A DNA stretch of 11,611 bases from Geobacter sp. UBA6169 (GTDB lineage Bacteria; Desulfobacterota; Desulfuromonadia; Geobacterales; Pseudopelobacteraceae): NCBI GenBank assembly GCA_002422265.1, contig DIUB01000099.1, forward strand, positions 1-11,611. The letters are read 5' to 3'. The position numbers were made by a program, and so were the translations under genes. Position 1 is the stretch's first letter, and each line of letters starts with the position of its first letter. The notes under the pieces are model-generated. The model was not told where the DNA came from. It did no database searches and worked only from the letters and a program-made list of their open reading frames with translations. Positions 6,992 through 11,611 of this stretch are shown one piece after another.

Positions 6992-7073
6992 CCCCCTCCC
7001 CGTCCCTCCCCCTCCTGGGGAAGGAGACAGCTGGTTACTCCTCCCTCTGCGGGGGGAGGTCGGGAGGGGGGGT
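6992..7073. repeat. GC-rich REP/BIME-like inverted repeat
   Basis: Between the DUF4388 and PilT-like genes is an 82-bp element. A C-rich left arm (CCCCCTCCCCGTCCCTCCCC) is nearly complementary to a G-rich right arm (GGGGGAGGTCGGGAGGGGG). The central part, near 7011-7052, contains smaller CTCC/GGAG hairpins. This is the typical look of a dispersed intergenic repeat family found in many copies in GC-rich bacteria. As RNA it would form a very stable structure and could weaken or stop transcription into the PilT-like gene, or protect mRNA ends. Copy number cannot be judged from one window. Confidence 0.7.
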
Positions 7074-7112
7074 GCGAAACAACAAGGCTTCGTACAAATG
7101 AGGAGAACCAAC

Positions 7113-8183
7113 ATGGACATGAACCTGCTGAATCAGATCCTGGGCATTGCTTTTGAAAAGCGGGTGTCCGACCTGCACTTTGAGGTGGACAACCCGCCCT
7201 TTTTCCGGGCCCACGGCCAGCTGATCCGCTCCAAACTGCCACCGCTCACCCCACAGGACACGGCATTCATTGCCCAGACCGTCCTGGCCCAGAGCAACCG
7301 TGACCTGCCCGATGACCTGCGGGAGCTTGACGCTGCCTACGCCCTGCCCAATGGCGGACGATTCCGGGTCAGCATCTTCCGGCAACGCTGTCATGTCGGC
7401 ATTGTGATGCGGGTCATACCGCCCTACATAGCCGCCTTCCACGAACTGAACCTGCCCCAGGTGCTGGGCGAGATCTGCCAGGCACCCAACGGCCTGATAC
7501 TGGTAACCGGCCCCACCGGCAACGGCAAGTCCACCACCCTGGCCTCCATGCTGCAGCACATCAACAGAAACGACAACTTCAATATCATCACCATTGAAGA
7601 TCCGATCGAATTTCTGTTTGCCTCGGAAAAAAGCTGCATTATCCAGCGCGAGGTGGGTATTGATACCGGCAGCTTCAGTGCGGCCCTCAAGGCGGCCCTG
7701 CGGATGGACCCGGATGTGATCATGGTGGGAGAGATGCGTGACCTGGAGACCATCGACTCCTGCATCAAGGCTGCCGAGACCGGTCACCTGGTCTTCTCTA
7801 CCCTGCATACCCAAAGCGCATCATCCACCATCAACCGTCTGGTGGGGCACTTCCCCCCCGATTCCCAGGAGGTAATCCGCCAGCGGCTGGCAGATATTCT
7901 GGTGGCCACCATCTCACTGCGGCTGATCAATGATAAATCCGGCGAAAAAGTGCTGCCGGTGGTGGAGATCATGCGCACCACCACCACCATCCAGGCCTGC
8001 ATCCGTGAAGGACGATTCGATGAGATTGAAAAGCATATTGAAAACGGCCGCACCCAGTACCAGATGCAGACCCTTGATCAGCACCTGGTTCAGCTCTGCC
8101 AGCAAGAGCTGATCACCTTTGAACAGGCCAAGCGGATCACCCGCTCCATGGATCTGGAACGCAAACTGACCTTTGGCGAGTAA
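7113..8183 (+). CDS. PilT/PilU-family type IV pilus ATPase (divergent paralogue)
   Basis: A 356-residue hexameric secretion-type ATPase, expected at the inner membrane base of a type IV pilus, where PilT proteins power retraction. Seen in order: an N-terminal PAS-like domain (about 1-100, with KRVSDLHFE), Walker A GPTGNGKST at 133-141 (usually GSGKST), the Asp box IEDPIEF at 161-167, Walker B region ALRMDPDVIMVGEMRD at 195-210, the His box HLVFSTLHT at 225-233, and a C-terminal domain. The ALREDPD Glu is Met198. The PilT retraction motif AIRNLIRE appears as TIQACIRE at 292-299. These changes suggest a specialised paralogue rather than the main retraction motor. The ATG at 7113 has AGGAG 7 bp upstream; an in-frame ATG at 7098 overlaps that site. 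The proline-rich exported protein follows after 27 bp. Confidence 0.92.
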   Translation: MDMNLLNQILGIAFEKRVSDLHFEVDNPPFFRAHGQLIRSKLPPLTPQDTAFIAQTVLAQSNRDLPDDLRELDAAYALPNGGRFRVSIFRQRCHVGIVMRVIPPYIAAFHELNLPQVLGEICQAPNGLILVTGPTGNGKSTTLASMLQHINRNDNFNIITIEDPIEFLFASEKSCIIQREVGIDTGSFSAALKAALRMDPDVIMVGEMRDLETIDSCIKAAETGHLVFSTLHTQSASSTINRLVGHFPPDSQEVIRQRLADILVATISLRLINDKSGEKVLPVVEIMRTTTTIQACIREGRFDEIEKHIENGRTQYQMQTLDQHLVQLCQQELITFEQAKRITRSMDLERKLTFGE

Positions 8184-8210
8184 CCACAGACACAAAAAGG
8201 AGAAACTGCC

Positions 8211-8906
8211 ATGAAACTGCTTTTGAAACTGCTCTGCCTTGTTGTCTGCACCACCCTGTCAACAGCCACCGGTAGCTTTGCCGATGAAGTAGAAGAGCTC
8301 CAGCTGCCGCAGGTGTATGACCTGGGCGGCAAACCCGCCAGGGTTCAGAAGAAAACCCCGCCACCCAAGCCCGCGCCTCAGCCGGAAGTGAATGTCTTTG
8401 TGCCACCACCGCCCATGCCGCCGCCACCGCCACCACAACCGCGCTACGATGCACCACCAGCCTACCGTCCCGCACCGCCACCGGTTCCGGCAGGTGAAGA
8501 CAGCCACTTTATTCAGCATGACGATTACTTTATTCAGCGGCACAACCTGGATGGGCGTGCCTGGATCTATGTTGATCTTGCAAAAATGGTGAACGCACCG
8601 GGCAGCCACACCAAGGGCGAGGCAGAGTTCATGAAGGTCAGGGATGCCAAACAGCTCTGGACCAGCCACTACTGGCAGACGCGCATCGCCGCACAACATG
8701 AATTGCGTCTTGGTCTTCCGGTTATCATGTTTGAGGGGAACCATCGCGGCAGTGTCTACCACGCACCCCAGAGCAAGGAACGGGCCCGGGGCAGCAACTG
8801 GTTCATGGCCAAGATCACCGATACCTCAGATCTGTACAAGGGCTATGTAACGGTCTCGGGGAATTACAAGGTAGCGGTGGACAACCTGCGGGTGATCATT
8901 CAGTAA
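8211..8906 (+). CDS. Exported proline-rich protein of unknown function
   Basis: A 231-residue protein with a Sec signal peptide (positive start, hydrophobic 3-19, cleavage likely after SFA at 22-24). The mature start is acidic. Residues 48-94 are proline-rich, with runs of four and seven prolines around 65-75, and should be an extended spacer across the periplasm or cell wall. Residues about 97-231 look like a compact domain rich in aromatic and His residues (AWIYVDLAKMV, LWTSHYWQTRIAAQHELRLGLPVIMF, YVTVSGNYKVAVDNLRVII). I do not recognise this domain. Its only Cys residues lie inside the signal peptide, and LVVC is not a good lipobox, so it is probably not a lipoprotein. AAGGAG precedes the ATG, and it sits 27 bp after the PilT-like gene in the same operon. 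This suggests a pilus- or envelope-associated role, which is inference. Confidence 0.85.
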   Translation: MKLLLKLLCLVVCTTLSTATGSFADEVEELQLPQVYDLGGKPARVQKKTPPPKPAPQPEVNVFVPPPPMPPPPPPQPRYDAPPAYRPAPPPVPAGEDSHFIQHDDYFIQRHNLDGRAWIYVDLAKMVNAPGSHTKGEAEFMKVRDAKQLWTSHYWQTRIAAQHELRLGLPVIMFEGNHRGSVYHAPQSKERARGSNWFMAKITDTSDLYKGYVTVSGNYKVAVDNLRVIIQ

Positions 8907-9181
8907 TCAACAGGGTATAACTTATAAATCATACGCGCTTTCTAAATAAAAAAACAGACTGGAAAAAACACGCGGGATTGACGATAGTAGAATTAACGGG
9001 AGCGCTCACCGGAACAAGACAGTACAAAAAGGCAGTACGTTGTACGCAGCAGAAGTGATCGTCGCAGCAAGAAAGGCGGACACTATCGTAGAAGCAGAAA
9101 ACCCACATATTGTTTTGCAGCATCTATCCGTTGGCACCCGCTGCCGGATCATCCCGTGAAACAGGGAAAACAGACTCTTTG
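8907..9181 (+). other. Non-coding stretch, possible small RNA or long leader
   Basis: Together with the next two entries this is the 367-bp gap before the MerR-type gene. I find no convincing gene: a plus-strand frame is open at 8950-9159 but has no ATG or ribosome-binding site and about 50% GC at third positions, well below the neighbours. The first 60 bp are AT-rich. Near 9126-9149 an ATCC/GGAT plus GGCA/TGCC hairpin is seen, followed by a TCCC/GGGA hairpin at 9152-9167 and then the strong stem at 9182-9206. Three hairpins in a row ending in a terminator-like stem suggest a small RNA or a 3' tail. Three GTAC cores cluster at 9022-9045. Confidence 0.35.
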
Positions 9182-9208
9182 AGGCCCGCGTAGCATACGC
9201 GGGCCTTT
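9182..9208 (+). terminator. Strong terminator-like hairpin
   Basis: GGCCCGCGTA and TACGCGGGCC form a perfect 10-bp stem with a GCA loop at 9183-9205, extended by one A-T pair. It is followed by only TTT then CAC, so the U-tract is short. It would stop plus-strand transcripts coming from the pilus operon or from the non-coding stretch before it, 65 bp ahead of the MerR-type gene. Confidence 0.65.
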
Positions 9209-9213
9209 CACGT

Positions 9214-9243
9214 TTGTGTATAAGACAAAACCTGTGGTATTCT
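9214..9243 (+). promoter_or_regulatory. Possible promoter of the MerR-type regulator gene
   Basis: TTGTGT (9214-9219), an 18-bp spacer and TATTCT (9238-9243). Both boxes are moderate. The predicted start near 9250 falls on a GGCAGTAC sequence (9246-9253) that also occurs at 9031-9038, which could be an operator for autoregulation. Confidence 0.35.
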
Positions 9244-9273
9244 CCGGCAGTACCACCTGCAAGGACACCACAC

Positions 9274-10194
9274 ATGCACGACGGCAAGATTTCCATCGGC
9301 GAAGTTGAACGGATAACCGGTCTTTCCAAAGACCTGCTGCGTACCTGGGAACGTCGCTACGGCTTTCCGACCCCGGTCCGTAGTGAACACGACGAGCGGG
9401 AATACAGCCGGGAAGACCTTGATCGCCTGATCACGATAAAAAGGCTGCTGGACAACGGTCTACGCCCACGCAAAGTGGTGCCGCTCTCCAGCGCCGAGTT
9501 GTCGCTGCTGGCTGCCGAGCTGCCTCAAGGCCCGTCGCAAAAACTCCCCGACACGGTAAAACAGGCCCTTGCACTGCTCCAGAAAGGAAACATTGAGCAG
9601 TTCTCAGATTTTCTGACCAGCGCTCTGATCAGCCAGGGACTTGATCGTTTTGTCAACGAGCTGGTGGCCCCGCTGAACCATGAAATCGGCGAGTCCTGGT
9701 TCAGAGGAGAGATCGGCGTCTTCCATGAGCACTGCTACACCTCCCGGGTAGAAGCGCTGCTTTTCCGGGCCAACTCCTTTCTGGATGAGCTAAAATCTCC
9801 TCCCAAAGTACTGCTTACCACTGTCTGCGGTGAGTTGCACTATCTGGGGCTCTTGATGGTCAGGGCTGTTCTTTCCATGGAAAAGGCCGATGCCATTCTC
9901 CTGGGACCCCAGCTTCCCAACAACGAAATCAAGGCGGCAGCAGAACAGTTGCATGCCGATATCGTTGCCCTCTCCTTCAGCAGCTACTTCCCGCTCAAGC
10001 GAGCTCATCAAACCTTGATAACCCTGCGGGATGAACTACCTGCTGCAACGACCATCTGGGTCGGCGGGGGATCTGTTCACGAACTTGGCGTTCTCCATGA
10101 AGGTATCCGCTTCTTCTCCGACATTGCCCAACTTCCCCGGGCGGTTGCCGACTGGAGACAGCTTCGGAAACAAACACACTCCTACAAACAATGA
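9274..10194 (+). CDS. MerR-family regulator with cobalamin-binding domain (CarH/LitR-like)
   Basis: A 306-residue transcription factor. Residues 5-75 form a MerR winged helix (ISIGEVERITGLSKDLLRTWERRYGFPTP, then REYSREDLDRLITIKRLL). Residues about 90-170 form a helical B12 cap and about 177-290 a Rossmann-type B12-binding domain. CarH-type proteins hold adenosylcobalamin in the dark and release DNA in light. As I recall the Thermus CarH pocket, W131, V138, E141, H142 and H177 correspond to W142, V149, E152, H153 and H189 here, with H189 in an ExHxxG motif (GELHYLG). The residue next to the Trp, His132 in CarH, is Phe143. The ATG at 9274 has AAGGAC 7 bp upstream; the frame is open further 5' without a better site. 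Targets are unknown; no carotenoid or photolyase gene is adjacent. Confidence 0.9.
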   Translation: MHDGKISIGEVERITGLSKDLLRTWERRYGFPTPVRSEHDEREYSREDLDRLITIKRLLDNGLRPRKVVPLSSAELSLLAAELPQGPSQKLPDTVKQALALLQKGNIEQFSDFLTSALISQGLDRFVNELVAPLNHEIGESWFRGEIGVFHEHCYTSRVEALLFRANSFLDELKSPPKVLLTTVCGELHYLGLLMVRAVLSMEKADAILLGPQLPNNEIKAAAEQLHADIVALSFSSYFPLKRAHQTLITLRDELPAATTIWVGGGSVHELGVLHEGIRFFSDIAQLPRAVADWRQLRKQTHSYKQ

Positions 10195-10232
10195 CATAGA
10201 CAATATTTCAAAACCCTGCTATAAGCCCTGCA

Positions 10233-10262
10233 TTAAATTCCCTCAACTTAATCGTTAAATTC
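10233..10262. repeat. Direct repeat TTAAATTC x2, 22 bp apart
   Basis: Exact copies at 10233-10240 and 10255-10262, about two helical turns apart, in the AT-rich gap between the MerR-type gene and the kinase gene. They might be paired protein-binding sites, but AT-rich repeats of this size can be chance. Confidence 0.25.
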
Positions 10263-10322
10263 ATAAATATTGATACAAATATAGTGAGATTGGCGAACGC
10301 ACTGAACAGCAGCAACGGCATT

Positions 10323-10337
10323 TTTGACTTAGTCAAA
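10323..10337. promoter_or_regulatory. Palindrome TTTGACT-T-AGTCAAA upstream of the GAF-PAS kinase
   Basis: Perfect 7-bp arms around one central base. The half-sites are the same TTTGAC/GTCAAA as in the site at 3598-3613, but the arms are one base closer (N3 rather than N4). It lies about 92 bp before the kinase ATG. It is a likely operator; whether a CRP/FNR protein accepts the shorter spacing is uncertain. Confidence 0.4.
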
Positions 10338-10338
10338 T

Positions 10339-10399
10339 CATATCCTGCAGAACTTCTCTCACCGCCTGCATAGTAGGAATATGATTTCAGCGAGAGAAG
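10339..10399 (+). promoter_or_regulatory. Interleaved inverted repeats in the kinase leader region
   Basis: CTTCTCTC (10353-10360) is perfectly complementary to GAGAGAAG (10392-10399). CATATCCTGCAG (10339-10350) can pair, with two bulges, with bases in 10366-10383. The arms alternate (A1, B1, A2, B2), so as RNA they would be competing hairpins or a pseudoknot ahead of the ATG at 10429. They could equally be DNA operators. Confidence 0.3.
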
Positions 10400-10428
10400 A
10401 CAGACAGCAGTATATGGAGACAAGAGCA

Positions 10429-11611
10429 ATGTCGAACCTGACTCCCCCGCAAGGAGCAGCAGCGCTTTCAACCCGGACAGGGCCGGATTCAGTTCTGGAC
10501 CACCTGTATGCCGAACAACGACTGTCACGCCTGAATCAGACCTTTCTGAACTTTACAGCAAACGCCCTTGACAACATCAACCTGCTGACCGCCTGCTGCG
10601 GCGAACTGCTGCAGGCCGATTGCGCGCTGTACAACCGCATTGCCGATAACCGGCTGACCGTTATCGGCAGCTGGCAGGCGCCGCCCGACCTCCCTGTTGA
10701 AGATACCGCAAGCGGACATATCTGTTGCGATGTGGTCAATGCCCCGGACAACAGCCCCTGGCTGCTGGACAATCTCCAGCAAAGCAGTTATGCCGCAACA
10801 GACCCCTCTATCACCAAATACGGACTCCAGACCTACTTCGGCAAGGCGGTCTCACTGGATCGGAAGCATATCGGCTCACTCTGTGTTGTCTACAGGACTC
10901 ACGTTTCTCCCACCTGCCAGGATGAAAGCATCCTGAACATCATTGCCGCTGCCATTGCCGTGGAAGAAGAGCGCTATCGTACCGAGCTGGATCGTCAGCA
11001 GTCGCTGGCCCTGATCTCTGCAACCATTGAGGCCACCAGAGAAGGGATTCTGGTGGTTGACAGGGCAGGTCACCCGATCAGAATGAACCGCGCCTTCTGC
11101 GATCTCTGGCAACTGACCGACGACGACCCACGGTCCCATGACCGCGAAACACGCAGTGCTCAGATGGCTACCTTGCTGGAGCCAGGCACCGAACCTCAGT
11201 TCCTGGTCCGTATCCGGTTCATTTATGCCCATTTCGCCATTGAAGCCCTTGATACCCTGCGCCTGAAGGATGGCCGCATCATCGAACGCTTCACCTACCC
11301 ATTACGTGTAAATGGACGTATTACCGGCAGAATCTGGAGCTTCCGCAATATCACCCTGCAGCACCGCGCCATGCGTGAGCTGATTGACGCCCGTGAACGG
11401 GCAGAGTCGGCCAGCGCTGCCAAAAGTGAATTTCTGGCCAGAATGAGCCACGAGATACGCAACCCCTTAAACGGCGTGATCGGTTTTTCTCACCTGCTGC
11501 AGGAAACAGAGCTTGACGACCAGCAGCGGGAACAGGTCGAACTAATCTGCTCTTCTGCCGATAATGTATTGGGAGTCATCAACGATATCCTTGATTTTTC
11601 CAAAATCGAGG
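10429..11611 (+). CDS. Cytoplasmic GAF-PAS sensor histidine kinase; 3' end cut by the window
   Basis: At least 394 residues, open to the window edge. No signal peptide or membrane helix is seen. A GAF-like domain spans about 32-185 and a PAS domain about 193-312 (LISATIEATREGILVVDRAG ... GRIWSFRNITLQHRA). A coiled linker (RAMRELIDARERAESASAAKSEF) leads to the HisKA box MSHEIRNPLNGVIGF with His341; the common Thr after HEIR is Asn. The ATPase, and any receiver, lie beyond the window. The GAF part carries seven Cys (56, 57, 65, 99, 100, 152, 163), unusual for this domain. ATG 10429 is chosen since GGAG stands 9 bp upstream; in-frame ATGs at 10414 and 10381 have poor or too-close sites. The 234-bp gap before it holds an FNR-like palindrome and inverted repeats, so it likely has its own promoter. 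Confidence 0.92.
   Translation, partial: MSNLTPPQGAAALSTRTGPDSVLDHLYAEQRLSRLNQTFLNFTANALDNINLLTACCGELLQADCALYNRIADNRLTVIGSWQAPPDLPVEDTASGHICCDVVNAPDNSPWLLDNLQQSSYAATDPSITKYGLQTYFGKAVSLDRKHIGSLCVVYRTHVSPTCQDESILNIIAAAIAVEEERYRTELDRQQSLALISATIEATREGILVVDRAGHPIRMNRAFCDLWQLTDDDPRSHDRETRSAQMATLLEPGTEPQFLVRIRFIYAHFAIEALDTLRLKDGRIIERFTYPLRVNGRITGRIWSFRNITLQHRAMRELIDARERAESASAAKSEFLARMSHEIRNPLNGVIGFSHLLQETELDDQQREQVELICSSADNVLGVINDILDFSKIE

Noticed and set aside
7035..7814. A 259-codon minus-strand open frame opposite the PilT-like gene
   Set aside because: It is wholly antisense to recognised ATPase motifs, starts in the middle of the gene and has no family resemblance.
8950..9159. A 69-residue plus-strand open frame in the gap before the MerR-type gene
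   Set aside because: No ATG or ribosome-binding site, third-position GC near 50% unlike the neighbours, and no recognisable family. Minus-strand frames here (8929-9123 and 9006-9329) are no better, and the second overlaps the regulator gene.
8907..9273. A cyclic-di-GMP (GEMM) or cobalamin riboswitch ahead of the MerR-type gene
   Set aside because: Geobacter relatives are rich in GEMM elements and the gene encodes a B12 protein, so I looked for both. Neither the GEMM core (GGCAAACC / GCAAAGCC) nor a B12-box-like segment is present.
10208..10528. A 106-codon minus-strand open frame before and across the kinase start
   Set aside because: It overlaps the start of the GAF-PAS kinase in antisense, covers AT-rich intergenic DNA with palindromes, and has no plausible translation start or family match.

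Overview
The window reads as ordinary chromosomal DNA from a GC-rich (mid-50s percent by eye) anaerobic or metal-respiring Desulfuromonadota bacterium, most like the Geobacter / Trichlorobacter / Pelobacter propionicus group. That assignment is an inference. It rests on the mix of a DUF4388 protein next to a PilT-type ATPase, large multidomain histidine kinases, an atypical 2-Cys thiol peroxidase, and a CRP/FNR-type palindrome of the TTGAC-N4-GTCAA kind. I see no rRNA, tRNA, CRISPR array, transposase or phage gene.

Layout. (1) Positions 3506 down to 1, minus strand, form a tight operon: thiol peroxidase tpx, a BrkB/YihY membrane protein, and a large hybrid sensor kinase with a periplasmic solute-binding sensor. 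The kinase runs off the left edge inside its receiver domain. Gaps are 2 and 7 bp. A good sigma-70-like promoter sits in front of tpx. (2) Divergent from tpx is a small cupin gene (3683-4012, plus). Its promoter has a perfect TTTGAC-N4-GTCAAA palindrome placed exactly as for class II activation by a CRP/FNR-family protein. (3) Positions 5648 to 4048, minus strand: a DUF2288 protein, an isochorismatase-family hydrolase and a beta-carbonic anhydrase. The last two are probably cotranscribed. (4) Positions 5760-8906, plus strand: a DUF4388 protein with a GAF-like C-terminus, a PilT/PilU-type ATPase with altered motifs, and an exported proline-rich protein. A GC-rich REP-like inverted repeat lies between the first two. 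(5) Positions 8907-9273 are non-coding, with tandem hairpins and a strong terminator-like stem. (6) Positions 9274-10194 encode a MerR-type regulator with a cobalamin-binding domain that keeps most of the CarH adenosylcobalamin pocket. (7) After a 234-bp gap rich in inverted repeats, a cytoplasmic GAF-PAS histidine kinase begins at 10429 and runs off the right edge.

How it may work together (inference). The left half looks like oxidative or nitrosative stress defence coupled to a periplasmic sensor kinase. The middle-right half looks like an accessory type IV pilus motor module with its own signalling-type and exported partners. It is followed by a B12-based, possibly light-sensing, regulator. 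The least explained items are the DUF4388/PilT-like/proline-rich trio, the CarH-like protein with one ligand replaced, and the structured non-coding stretch between them.
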